Shown: piece after piece, positions 44,791 through 53,366 of the stretch | Numbering within the stretch: the first letter of the stretch is position 1 | Layout of the letters: every line of letters begins with the position of its first letter | Source: Paraglaciecola sp. T6c | Lineage (GTDB): Bacteria > Pseudomonadota > Gammaproteobacteria > Enterobacterales > Alteromonadaceae | Length of the DNA stretch: 64,000 nucleotides | Assembly (NCBI RefSeq): GCF_000014225.1 | Contig: NC_008228.1 | Location: forward strand, 1,736,001-1,800,000 | Direction: 5' to 3' | Notes under the pieces: generated by a model | What the model was told of the DNA's origin: nothing | The model's database searches: none | What the model saw: only the letters and a program-made list of their open reading frames with translations | Program-made: the position numbers and the translations under genes

Positions 44791-45095
44791 TAGGTTGTCC
44801 TCAATGTTACGTATGTTCACGTTGATCTAGGCTAATGATTTTCCCACTATTAGGGCCTGATAAAATTGACACAAAACAAGTTTGAATAGCGAACCACCTG
44901 CTCAGAAGCTTGAATAATGTTACAGAAAATGTCAGTTGCTGATCTGGGCTCATAGAATCGATTAAGCACGCTGTTTTTATAGGTAATCAAAACGAAGAGG
45001 GTTGGCGTTTTGCGATCGTGGAATTAATTAAAAGCAGCTCTGGTGCTCGCGACTTGGAGGGAAGCAGCAACAGGAATAAATTACTGACATGGTTG
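44791..45095. other. Intergenic region upstream of the iron-ADH gene
   Basis: About 305 bp, the promoter region of the alcohol dehydrogenase gene plus the end of the neighbouring gene. No operator recognised. An unusual 65-70 codon frame at 45018 is a shadow of the minus-strand gene. Confidence 0.4.
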
Positions 45096-46031
45096 TTAGT
45101 ATACCCAACCATCCACACAGTTGGTGGGTGTGCCGAGCTCGTCGATTTCTGCATAAATATCGTCGATATATTCAGGTTCCGCGCCGTCTTGTTTGGCTTT
45201 TTCGAGCCAAAATGAAGCCTGGGGCATATTGTTATGACAAGCGTAATAGGTGCCCAACCACGTTTCAGCGAAGCGGTAACCTTTTTGTGCAGACTGCTTG
45301 AAAGCCCCTAAGGCTTTATCTTTTGCGTGTTCTTGCAGAGATTTACCAAGGGCATAGTAAGCGCCGGGTTTATCAAATTCATCGACTGCGAATTGCCATA
45401 ACGTTTGTGCTTTGGTGCTATCTTTTATAATCGATTGAGACAAGCTAAGAAGCGAATATCGGTAGCTACCCTGATCTAACGCGGACGCTAAATCGTGGAT
45501 CTCTTGATAAGGTAAATTCTGGTAATCATTTATCTTAGCGTTAAACGCCAACTGTATTTTATGCTCGCTGCGAGCAACCTTAGGCAGACCAAACAACAGC
45601 TTGTTTTGACGTAAAAAAGCGAGGTTTTCTTGTTCATTTAACTCAGTTAAATAACGAAACCAATGGGTGAGTGCACTACTGTCGCAGCCGCCATGTTCCG
45701 CTATCACTTCGTCAACCATTTGTGTTGCCAGCAAACGCGTTTCTGCTGCGCCTTCCATCCAATGAACGAATTCATCAAAGCGGTAATCCATGTTTTTACG
45801 CAGTAAATAATCAACCTCAGGCAAGAATTTAGCACTTGTGATGAAGTCTGTTTCACAGCGCGCATTCATTTGCGTGAATGCCACATTAATCAGCTCAATT
45901 TGACCAATAACGCGCGCATACTGCATGGCCAATTGCTCCATCTCAGAAGGCGCTTGCGCATATACTCTTTTTACAGACGCACTTAGCAGCAATATTGACA
46001 ACAAAGCACTAGAAAATACAAACCGAAACAT
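45096..46031 (-). CDS. Secreted Sel1/TPR-like repeat protein
   Basis: About 311 residues with a Sec signal peptide (MFRFVFSSALLSILLLSASV, cleavage near VYAQA). The mature part is helical. The last third holds Sel1-like pieces: DEFDKPGAYYALGKSLQEHAKDKALGAFKQSAQKGYRFAETWLGTYYACHNN. Function unknown; such proteins are scaffolds. I use ATG 46031, with AGGA upstream, over a TTG three bases earlier. Confidence 0.65.
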   Translation of the reverse strand: MFRFVFSSALLSILLLSASVKRVYAQAPSEMEQLAMQYARVIGQIELINVAFTQMNARCETDFITSAKFLPEVDYLLRKNMDYRFDEFVHWMEGAAETRLLATQMVDEVIAEHGGCDSSALTHWFRYLTELNEQENLAFLRQNKLLFGLPKVARSEHKIQLAFNAKINDYQNLPYQEIHDLASALDQGSYRYSLLSLSQSIIKDSTKAQTLWQFAVDEFDKPGAYYALGKSLQEHAKDKALGAFKQSAQKGYRFAETWLGTYYACHNNMPQASFWLEKAKQDGAEPEYIDDIYAEIDELGTPTNCVDGWVY

Positions 46032-46091
46032 CAAAAATCCTATGATTATTGGACCGTTACTTAGAAAGTGAAAACCGACACGGGCGAGGAG

Positions 46092-46739
46092 TTAATTGGA
46101 TTTTACCGGAGCATCATCGAAAATAAGTTTCGATCCTAGAAAGACTAATACGCTACCAGAAATACCTTCCATCCAGCGCATAGCTGCACTGCTAGCAAAG
46201 AAGCGTTTAGCTGAGCTGACAGCGCCTGCAAGACCGCACTGCCACACCATGGCAATCACAAAGTGTATTGCTGCCATAGTCATTGCTTGCAGAAACGGCG
46301 AGTACTGAGGGTCGATAAATTGCGGTAAAAAGGCAAGATAAAACACGGCGGTTTTAGGGTTAAGCACATTCGATAAAAAGCCCTCTTTTAACGAGCGATT
46401 CAGGCTTGAAATTCTCACGCCGCTAGCATCAATGGCAACACTTGCATCACCTTTAAGCGCAGCTTTTAATGCTCCAATGCCTAACCAAATTAAATATGCA
46501 GCGCCTATCCATTTTATTACCATAAAAAGTTCAGCGGATTGTAATAAAATCGCTGATATGCCCACTGCTGAAAAGGTCGCATGTACGAACAAACCAAGAC
46601 AGATGCCAAGGCTAGTCACTATGCCGTCACGCCCTCCAGAACGACTCGAGTTTTTGATCACCAACACGGTATCAATCCCTGGGGTGAGGGTTAATAGGGT
46701 GATAGCCAACAAAAAAGCTTCGAAATTTAAAATATGCAT
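46092..46739 (-). CDS. LysE/RhtB family amino-acid exporter (second copy)
   Basis: A 215-residue inner-membrane exporter with six hydrophobic segments. The N-terminus LLAITLLTLTPGIDTVLVIKNSSRSGGRDGIVTSLGICLG carries the family PG motif and glycine-rich helix. Similar to but distinct from the copy at 9240. Substrate unknown (an amino acid). Monocistronic. Confidence 0.86.
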   Translation of the reverse strand: MHILNFEAFLLAITLLTLTPGIDTVLVIKNSSRSGGRDGIVTSLGICLGLFVHATFSAVGISAILLQSAELFMVIKWIGAAYLIWLGIGALKAALKGDASVAIDASGVRISSLNRSLKEGFLSNVLNPKTAVFYLAFLPQFIDPQYSPFLQAMTMAAIHFVIAMVWQCGLAGAVSSAKRFFASSAAMRWMEGISGSVLVFLGSKLIFDDAPVKSN

Positions 46740-46923
46740 CGATTGGGATTCACTGCCGGAAAAAGATTACGCGATAAACGCCTAGCGTATTTTTATATCA
46801 TATTAGGCGCGGTATCCAAATCCCTATTGCTGTTTAACGAGTGGACAGACAAAACGGCTGGCAACTAATCGCTCAGGTGCTAATAATTGCGATGCTACTG
46901 AGACGCACGGCTTAGCTTGGATT

Positions 46924-47415
46924 CTATTTATAAGGATTTTTAATTACCTGATATTGTTGAGTATTTTCACTATAACGATACCAAACCCCTCTGCATTCAA
47001 TGTAATCTCTATTTTGAAAGCGTGACAGTCTGTGCTGGGCAGGGATGTCATTTACCCAGACGCCCATCGGTGCAGAAATCACCTCGTAACCCTGTGACGT
47101 ATCGCGGTAAAATATGCCATCAGCATAATAGCGGCCTGAGCTGATAGGGGTATGTTTGTCGGGTATGGCGGATATGATGGTGCCAATCGCAACTCCTACG
47201 CCTAATATAATTAGCGCTGCCGGCCCATTACCTCCGCCTCGAACATTAACGTTACCATGACCACCTGAATGCCGACCGTGAAATAAGCCACAAGACGTTA
47301 AAAGCAAACAGCTAATTAACGCAATAAAAGCGAATCGGCACTTCATACCTTGCTTTGAGCGTTTCACAGCTAGTTTTACAGATCGTTTTATATGTCGCTT
47401 CAAAGAGTGGGTCAT
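46924..47415 (-). CDS. DUF6515-like lipoprotein
   Basis: About 163 residues from ATG 47415, chosen because GGAGG sits 7 bases ahead; a longer reading from 47529 would begin with an unrelated hydrophobic stretch. After a basic N-terminus (KRHIKRSVKLAVKRSKQG) comes a lipoprotein signal with LLTSC. A Gly-rich linker (GGHGNVNVRGGGNGP) is followed by two aromatic repeats: GRYYADGIFYRDTSQGYEVISAPMGVWVND and YIECRGVWYRYSENTQQYQVIKNP, the pattern of the small DUF6515 family. Function unknown; probably envelope-associated. Confidence 0.65.
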   Translation of the reverse strand: MTHSLKRHIKRSVKLAVKRSKQGMKCRFAFIALISCLLLTSCGLFHGRHSGGHGNVNVRGGGNGPAALIILGVGVAIGTIISAIPDKHTPISSGRYYADGIFYRDTSQGYEVISAPMGVWVNDIPAQHRLSRFQNRDYIECRGVWYRYSENTQQYQVIKNPYK

Positions 47416-47549
47416 ACTAGCGCCTCCAAAGATGATATATATTGGATACGCAAGACAGAGGATTGTTAGAGGGAAAAGAGTAAAGGTTGTGTAAAGAAGT
47501 TGGTGAGTGATTATCTTCAAAATAAGCACTCACACAGGCTTAACAACGA

Positions 47550-48722
47550 CTATGTTAAATTTTGCATAAAACCACTCAACCTTACCAATCCCTCTTGTAA
47601 CTCACTCTCAGCGGAGGCGAACGACAAACGTACGTAATCATCCCCTTGAAATTCGCCAAAATCATTGCCTGGAGTGAGTGCTACGTGGGCTTCTTGCAGT
47701 GCACGCTCACAAAAGTCCATGGCTGAAAGGCCGGTAGGGCGAACATCAATATAGACGTAAAATGCGCCATCTGGCTGGACAGGCACGTGCAAACCACACT
47801 CTTTCAACCCGGCTAAAATCAATTCTTTTCGAGACTTAAGCATCGCTCTGCGGGACTCACACACGGCAATAGAAGCCGGTGTAAAACATTCGAGGGCGGC
47901 TTTTTGGGCGAGGGTTGATGGACAAATGTAATAGTTTTGCGCCATGCGCTCCATAACAGGTACAGCGCGCTCAGGTACCACACACCAACCTAAGCGCCAG
48001 CCAGTCATGCCGAAATATTTAGAAAAGCTATTGATAACAAGTGCTTCATCATCGAATGATAACGCGGTAATCGGCTGAAAACCTGCGTCACCGTGATGCA
48101 AATTAAGGTAAATCTCATCAATGATACGCCACGCACCGCGGCTTTTAGCGAACGCGCACATTGCCTGCAATTCATCTGGTGCAACGGCTGTGCCTGTTGG
48201 GTTTGACGGTGTGGCTAACATTAAACCTCGCGTACCGCTGTGCCAGTGATTTTCAAGCAAGTCCATATTCAACTGAAAGCGTGAATCTGCTGTCGTCGGC
48301 ACTAATTGAACATTGCCTCCGAAGCTCTTTATGAATTGCCGGTTACAGGGATAAGAAGGATCGCCCATGATCACATTATCCCCAGCGTCTACAAACGCCG
48401 CCGATAACAGCAACAACGCAGCAGAAGCGCCCGCCGTCACGACCACACGATCCGGGCTTATATCGACGTTATGCGCCATTTTATAAAAGCCTGCGATAGC
48501 AGCACGGAGCTCGGGTAACCCCAGCGCTGACGTATAGGGTAGAGGGGAAGTCGTGGCCAGGTTCTGCATAGCAAGTAACACATCAGGTGGCGCGCCAAAA
48601 TCGGGCTCACCGATATTAAGCTTAATAACATGATGGCCTTGTGCTTCTAATTCGGCTGCTTTAGCCCCAAATGCCATGGCAAAGAAGGGCGATATAGCTT
48701 GGGCGCGCTGTGAATATTTCAA
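47550..48722 (-). CDS. Class I/II pyridoxal-phosphate aminotransferase
   Basis: A 390-residue fold-type I aminotransferase. PLP-site features: VTAGASAALLLL (phosphate cup), TPSNPTGTAVAP (Asn), RIIDEIYLNLHHG (Asp), and the Lys in NSFSKYFGMTGWRLGWCVVP. The C-terminal Arg that binds the substrate carboxylate is probably in DDYVRLSFASA. It resembles the broad AspC/PatA-like group, so the amino acid is not predictable. Stand-alone gene with MKYSQRAQAISPFFAMAFGA as start. Confidence 0.87.
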   Translation of the reverse strand: MKYSQRAQAISPFFAMAFGAKAAELEAQGHHVIKLNIGEPDFGAPPDVLLAMQNLATTSPLPYTSALGLPELRAAIAGFYKMAHNVDISPDRVVVTAGASAALLLLSAAFVDAGDNVIMGDPSYPCNRQFIKSFGGNVQLVPTTADSRFQLNMDLLENHWHSGTRGLMLATPSNPTGTAVAPDELQAMCAFAKSRGAWRIIDEIYLNLHHGDAGFQPITALSFDDEALVINSFSKYFGMTGWRLGWCVVPERAVPVMERMAQNYYICPSTLAQKAALECFTPASIAVCESRRAMLKSRKELILAGLKECGLHVPVQPDGAFYVYIDVRPTGLSAMDFCERALQEAHVALTPGNDFGEFQGDDYVRLSFASAESELQEGLVRLSGFMQNLT

Positions 48723-49057
48723 ATGATACGTCTCAACTTATGACTGCAAAGGGTACAAGATTGCGAAGGGCGCAACGAAAGCGGGCTATTCTGCCATTTT
48801 TATCGACATAAAGCAGCGGCTTTCCCCATTAAATGCAGGTGCGGTTTGGTTGAAGCTCACGCGAATACTTGTTCGTCGCGTTATCGCTTGTCGTGGCTTT
48901 AAACGTGCTGATACAACTCACTTTTTATGGGTATATTTTCTGGGCGAACACGCCTTGTCTGCGATCAAAATATTCACAAATCCCTTGACCAAGAGGATGA
49001 AATTGTGACAAATTAAAATGCAAATGATAACGATTACTATTTGCAGTAGATATTCAC
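48723..49057. other. Intergenic region upstream of the haem-uptake cluster
   Basis: A possible -35 (TTGACC, 48985-48990) and weak -10 (ACAAAT, 49008-49013) precede the Fur box listed separately. The rest (48723-48980) shows nothing recognised. Confidence 0.45.
49020..49044 (+). promoter_or_regulatory. Fur box of the haem-uptake cluster
   Basis: The core AATGATAACGATTACTATT is close to the Fur consensus GATAATGATAATCATTATC and is framed by GCAAAT / ATTTGC. It lies 13 bp before the receptor start codon and next to the candidate -10, so iron-loaded Fur should block transcription. Confidence 0.85.
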
Positions 49058-51121
49058 GTGAACTTAAAACCCCTCATACCTTGCCTAATGTTGTTCAATA
49101 CCAGTGCTCAGGCGCAGTTATTCAATGACAACAAGCCCAATGTAAAACATATTGAAAATACACCGTTAGAGACAATGGTGGTAACGGGCACGCGCACCGA
49201 GCTTGCCCAATCACAAAGCCCAATTCCTATTGAGGTGATTACAGGAGCACAATTACAACAAGTGAGTCATGGCACGTTAGCCAGTGCGCTCAACTTCATT
49301 CCTGGAGTGGTCACTAAGCGTAACGAAAAAGACGGCTACACAGTGCAAATGCAAGGTTTTGACGGAGATCATGTATTGGTCCTGCTTGACAGCCAACCGC
49401 TAATTTCACCCACTGGCTCGTCGGTAGATTTAGACCAAATCAGTGTGCTAAACATTGAGCGTATAGAAGTGTTACGCGGTGCGGCGTCTGTGCTTTATGG
49501 TAGCTCTGCTATGGGCGGAGTGATCAACGTTATCACCCGTAAACAGAATCGAAATAGTGCCAAGTTCCGATACCAAGCAAGCAGTTATATGCAAAATGCC
49601 ATCGATTCTGGTGATGTGGCTGGGTTATACCAATTAAACGTTAACCAAATGATTTTGGGCTGGCAGGGAAGTGTTAGCGCACAAAAAATTGATGATCCAG
49701 GCTTTGATTACGACCAAAATACACTCTCACAAAGTGCACCCAGTACGGATAAGTCGTTTGTTAATCTGGGGTTGGCTAGGGACTTTGGTGAAGTTCACTT
49801 GGCGTTAAAGACCCGCTATTTCAGCGATGAAAAAAGCAAATTGCGCTATGCCATTCCTGGACAAGTTGGAGACATTAGTTATATATCCGACGTCGAGCAG
49901 TGGCAGCACGATATCAGTGTGAGTCAAAGCCAAGTATGGAAGGTACAAGGGCGCTATCTACAACATGATGAAACCAGCGGAGATTCAAACGGTCTGCGTG
50001 ATGCCCAAATCACGTTGGCAGAAATAGACAGTCAATATCAGTGGCAACTAAGCGATGTCGCCCTTGTATCAGGCTTGGTATTGCATCGTGATGAACTTTA
50101 TCAAGTTAAGCAAGCCAGCACGGCCGGTGTCGCTGGCACTGTTGAAATTGATGACCAAAGTCGTGACAGTGTTGAGGCTTACACGCAAGCCAGTTGGCAA
50201 TATGGCGATCATGAATTGGTTGCGGGCCTTCGAGCACAAAATGACAGTGACTTTGGGGTACATTCTGCGGCGCGGGTAAATGGTTTGTTTACCCTAAGCG
50301 ATGATAAAAATGACTTATGGCAATTGCGAGTTGGGGCAGGGCAAAGCTATCGCGTTCCTACGTTAAAAGAACGCTTTTATGTATTTGATCACAGCAACTT
50401 AGGTTACATGGTGCTGGGCAATGAAGACCTTGACCCGGAAACCGCCCTAAGTGGCAACTTTGAGCTGAGTTACCACGGCAGTGTTCAGCGCTTGTTTGGT
50501 GCTAATCGATCGCGCGATGCCGCTGGCAATAACTCTCGCAGTGACTCAAACAAAAACGCTCACAGCGCCTACCCGCGCTTGTCGCTAAGAGCCAATATTC
50601 ATTACGCCAAAGCGCAAGATTTTATTAATACAGTGACCGACGTTGAGGCTTCAGCGCAAACTGGTTTATTGATTTCCCGCTACGCCAATGTCGACCAAAC
50701 CTATATGAAAGGGGCAGATCTGTCGCTTAAGCTGGGTTGGCAAAAAGTGGATTATCAACTGAGCTACAGCTATCTACATGCCACCGATGGCGATGGTGTT
50801 TACTTGGCTGAACGGCCCACGCATCAGATTAAGACAAACCTCACTTGGCGACTCCCTTACGATATCAATGCGTTAGCCTACGTGGTGTATGAAACGGGCG
50901 AGCATCCAAGCAGCACACAATTGGGTATCGAAAAAGACGATTGGCTCAGCGTTAATCTCAGCGTAAATCAGCACATTAACGACCACTGGCAGTGGAATGC
51001 CGGTATCGACAACCTCTTTGATGAACATCAAAACAGCGATGCTATCGCCCAAGGCTTACTCGATGTAAGGCCCCTTTCAAGCCAGCGGGTATTTGTCGGC
51101 GTTAGCTATCAATTCTATTAA
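49058..51121 (+). CDS. hmuR: TonB-dependent haem receptor
   Basis: Outer-membrane TonB-dependent receptor, 687 residues. Short signal peptide (MNLKPLIPCLMLFNTSAQAQ). TonB box-like ETMVVTGTR near residue 40, then the plug domain (IPIEVITGAQLQQ, VEVLRGAASVLYGSSAMGGVINVITRK) and a beta-barrel ending in the C-terminal Tyr/Phe (VFVGVSYQFY). Haem specificity is inferred from the cluster: HmuY-like lipoprotein, HmuTUV and HugZ follow. GTG start at 49058 has no good ribosome-binding site; ATG 49088 would cut the signal peptide. Fur-regulated. Confidence 0.85.
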   Translation: MNLKPLIPCLMLFNTSAQAQLFNDNKPNVKHIENTPLETMVVTGTRTELAQSQSPIPIEVITGAQLQQVSHGTLASALNFIPGVVTKRNEKDGYTVQMQGFDGDHVLVLLDSQPLISPTGSSVDLDQISVLNIERIEVLRGAASVLYGSSAMGGVINVITRKQNRNSAKFRYQASSYMQNAIDSGDVAGLYQLNVNQMILGWQGSVSAQKIDDPGFDYDQNTLSQSAPSTDKSFVNLGLARDFGEVHLALKTRYFSDEKSKLRYAIPGQVGDISYISDVEQWQHDISVSQSQVWKVQGRYLQHDETSGDSNGLRDAQITLAEIDSQYQWQLSDVALVSGLVLHRDELYQVKQASTAGVAGTVEIDDQSRDSVEAYTQASWQYGDHELVAGLRAQNDSDFGVHSAARVNGLFTLSDDKNDLWQLRVGAGQSYRVPTLKERFYVFDHSNLGYMVLGNEDLDPETALSGNFELSYHGSVQRLFGANRSRDAAGNNSRSDSNKNAHSAYPRLSLRANIHYAKAQDFINTVTDVEASAQTGLLISRYANVDQTYMKGADLSLKLGWQKVDYQLSYSYLHATDGDGVYLAERPTHQIKTNLTWRLPYDINALAYVVYETGEHPSSTQLGIEKDDWLSVNLSVNQHINDHWQWNAGIDNLFDEHQNSDAIAQGLLDVRPLSSQRVFVGVSYQFY

Positions 51122-51149
51122 AACACTCTTACAACAAGGAAATACACAC

Positions 51150-52274
51150 ATGAAAATCAGTTACCTCGCCAGCTTGAGCACCGCCATACTACTAACAGCC
51201 TGCGGAGGGTCAAGTTCGAGCAGCGATAGCGTTGATACTTCACCCACTGAGCCGACGGTACCGGTGGTAGAAGAGGGCACAATAGTGGGGCCGTTTAGCA
51301 CAGGAACAACTGCTGAGCCAACTCGCGTGTATTTCGATTTAGATGCGGGTATTGCCCTTACGCTAACTGCTGAAGAAGCGGCTGAAAGCAGTGCATGGGA
51401 TATCGCGTTTCAGCGCACCAAGATCTATTTGAATACCCACAGTGACAACGGCGTTGGGGCATTTTTCACCGATATTAACAGCGACTTTTATGATGATACT
51501 GGCGCCGCGGTTGCCAATAGCTTCTTAAACGCTGATGCAGACACAGAACTAGATGATTATCTTGCTATCAGTGGGACGGACATTCCCGAGGAAACAAGTT
51601 TTGTTGGTGACAGCGAAGAGAGTGTCATTGGCGCAAAATTTTACGATTACGATACAACAACCCATATAGTGACTGCCAACGATGACCGCTATTTCATTGT
51701 CGACTCAGATGACGCTTATACCAAGTTTCGCGTGACGGACTTAACCACTGAGGGGCGCACAATGTCATCCATTACGTTTGGCGTTGCCACGCAAAATACC
51801 TTAGCCGGGGACACCGAATTTGGTGCTGAATCAGCATTGACCATTAACACCGCAGACTGCACCGATGACATATACATAGACTTTGATTTAGGTGCGGCTA
51901 TATCTGCCACAGATGCGTGGGATATTACCTTGGCGTGCACCACAGTGGATGACATCACAGGGGCTGAATTTGATATTCACATCGCTGAAGATGCCACTGC
52001 GATAGTGGATGACGACAATGCTTATGCTGCAATAGACAGCGAAGCCGCACAGTTTTACGGCTTTGCGTCAGACGTAACGCAAGAATTGGCCTTCGATAAC
52101 AACCCTTGGTATCAGTACAACTTAAATGGTGGGCATTTGCTGTGGTCACAATACGGTGTGTACTTGATCAACACCAACGAAGGCACGTTTAAAATGCAAA
52201 TTACCAGCTACTACGACGATGCGGGTACATCAGGTAATTACAGCTTCCGGTTTAATGAATTAACCAGCGAGTAA
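51150..52274 (+). CDS. hmuY: HmuY-like haem-binding lipoprotein
   Basis: A lipoprotein of about 374 residues (MKISYLASLSTAILLTACGG, lipobox LTAC, then a Ser/Thr/Pro linker). It has two HmuY-like units: one around ESSAWDIAFQRTKIYLNTHSDNGVGAFFTDINSDFYD and a second around ATDAWDITLACTTVDD to the end, WYQYNLNGGHLLWSQYGVYL. HmuY proteins, first known from Porphyromonas, hand haem to the HmuR receptor. I chose ATG 51150, which has AAGGAA upstream; the frame runs back into the receptor gene to 51093. The 28-bp gap to hmuR and the shared Fur box support an operon. Confidence 0.8.
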   Translation: MKISYLASLSTAILLTACGGSSSSSDSVDTSPTEPTVPVVEEGTIVGPFSTGTTAEPTRVYFDLDAGIALTLTAEEAAESSAWDIAFQRTKIYLNTHSDNGVGAFFTDINSDFYDDTGAAVANSFLNADADTELDDYLAISGTDIPEETSFVGDSEESVIGAKFYDYDTTTHIVTANDDRYFIVDSDDAYTKFRVTDLTTEGRTMSSITFGVATQNTLAGDTEFGAESALTINTADCTDDIYIDFDLGAAISATDAWDITLACTTVDDITGAEFDIHIAEDATAIVDDDNAYAAIDSEAAQFYGFASDVTQELAFDNNPWYQYNLNGGHLLWSQYGVYLINTNEGTFKMQITSYYDDAGTSGNYSFRFNELTSE

Positions 52275-52346
52275 TTCATTAGTCCTGCATGCAGGTACTC
52301 GCGCCGAAGCGTTGGCTGAGTATCTAGGTGAAGGTTTATTTTCAAC

Positions 52347-52384
52347 AAGTGCGGTTTGCGGCGGTATTGGCGCAAACCGCACTT
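52347..52384. promoter_or_regulatory. 14-bp perfect hairpin between hmuY and hmuT
   Basis: AAGTGCGGTTTGCG (52347-52360) pairs with CGCAAACCGCACTT (52371-52384) around a 10-base loop. No T-run follows, so it is not a classical terminator. It may slow or attenuate transcription into hmuTUV or protect the hmuRY mRNA. It contains AAGTGCGGT twice, as an inverted pair. Confidence 0.55.
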
Positions 52385-52433
52385 CAGCCGCACACAAATT
52401 CGGCAAACCGTTTAAACGTTAATTGGATGCACC

Positions 52434-53366
52434 ATGTACAAGTTCGTTAGTTTAGTTTTTTTTCTTGCGTTAATCAGTTTACAACCATCAGCATACGCAG
52501 GCACCTCGCTTGAATCGGATGGCCAGCAAAGTCCCAAAAAAATGCGCATTATCGCCTCGGGCGGCAGCATAACAGAAGTAATTTATGCCCTAGGTAAAGA
52601 GCAGCTTATTGTTGCTACCGACAGCACCAGTTTATTTCCTGCTGCCGCTGCTTCACTGCCTAAACTGGGGTATTTTCGTCAGCTCAGTACAGAGGGCATT
52701 CTAGGGTTCCAGCCCACCCATTTATTGGGTGCACAGGCTACTGGGCCTGAAAGTTTAGCTGAGCAGTTAACAGCTGCGGGTATTCAGGTTCACATATTTG
52801 ATGAGCAACGAGACGTAGCGGGTTTGCATCAGCTTATCAGTGAGATAGGCCAGTTATTAAACGCTTCAGAAAAAGCGTTAGCATTGAATCAACAGATTAC
52901 CCAACAAGTAGCACAGCTAAAAGCCAAAGCAAGTCAACGTCGTTTGGCGAATGATTCAAGCGCCCTTGCAGGCGGGCATGACAAGGTCACGGCGCTGTTT
53001 GTGATGTCTGACAGCGATCGTGGGTTAACCGTCGCAGGGGGGAATACTGTGCCTCAAGCCTTGTTTGATGATGCGGGTGTGAGAAACGCAGCACACGCTT
53101 TGATAGATTATAAAGTGATGGATAACGAATCGATTTTAGCGGCCAACCCAGACATCATTTTTGTCGCAAGTCACCGTGCACGAGAGGCGAATGCATTACA
53201 GCGTTTATGCCAACACCCAGCACTAAAAGCGACAAATGCAGGGCGAAATTGTGCCATCAGTGTAATGGAAAGTAGCAGTGCATTAGGGTTGTCTCCTCGC
53301 TATCCACAAGCCTTGCAAACGGTGATTGCGCGCACTGCTGGGTTTTACGCTGACCAGAGCCGATGA
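52434..53366 (+). CDS. hmuT: Haem ABC transporter periplasmic binding protein
   Basis: A 310-residue periplasmic protein with a Sec signal (MYKFVSLVFFLALISLQPSAYA). It has two lobes typical of class III haem/siderophore binders: MRIIASGGSITEVIYALGKEQLIVATDSTSLFP and LPKLGYFRQLSTEGILGFQPTHLLGAQATGP. These match HmuT closely, where residues in this segment ligand haem. It delivers haem to HmuU. The stop overlaps the hmuU start by 4 bp. Confidence 0.9.
   Translation: MYKFVSLVFFLALISLQPSAYAGTSLESDGQQSPKKMRIIASGGSITEVIYALGKEQLIVATDSTSLFPAAAASLPKLGYFRQLSTEGILGFQPTHLLGAQATGPESLAEQLTAAGIQVHIFDEQRDVAGLHQLISEIGQLLNASEKALALNQQITQQVAQLKAKASQRRLANDSSALAGGHDKVTALFVMSDSDRGLTVAGGNTVPQALFDDAGVRNAAHALIDYKVMDNESILAANPDIIFVASHRAREANALQRLCQHPALKATNAGRNCAISVMESSSALGLSPRYPQALQTVIARTAGFYADQSR

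Noticed and set aside
49058-51121. Receptor as a vitamin B12 (BtuB) or siderophore receptor
   Set aside because: The plug sequence alone would allow it, but HmuY, HmuTUV and HugZ follow in the same Fur-controlled cluster, which points to haem.
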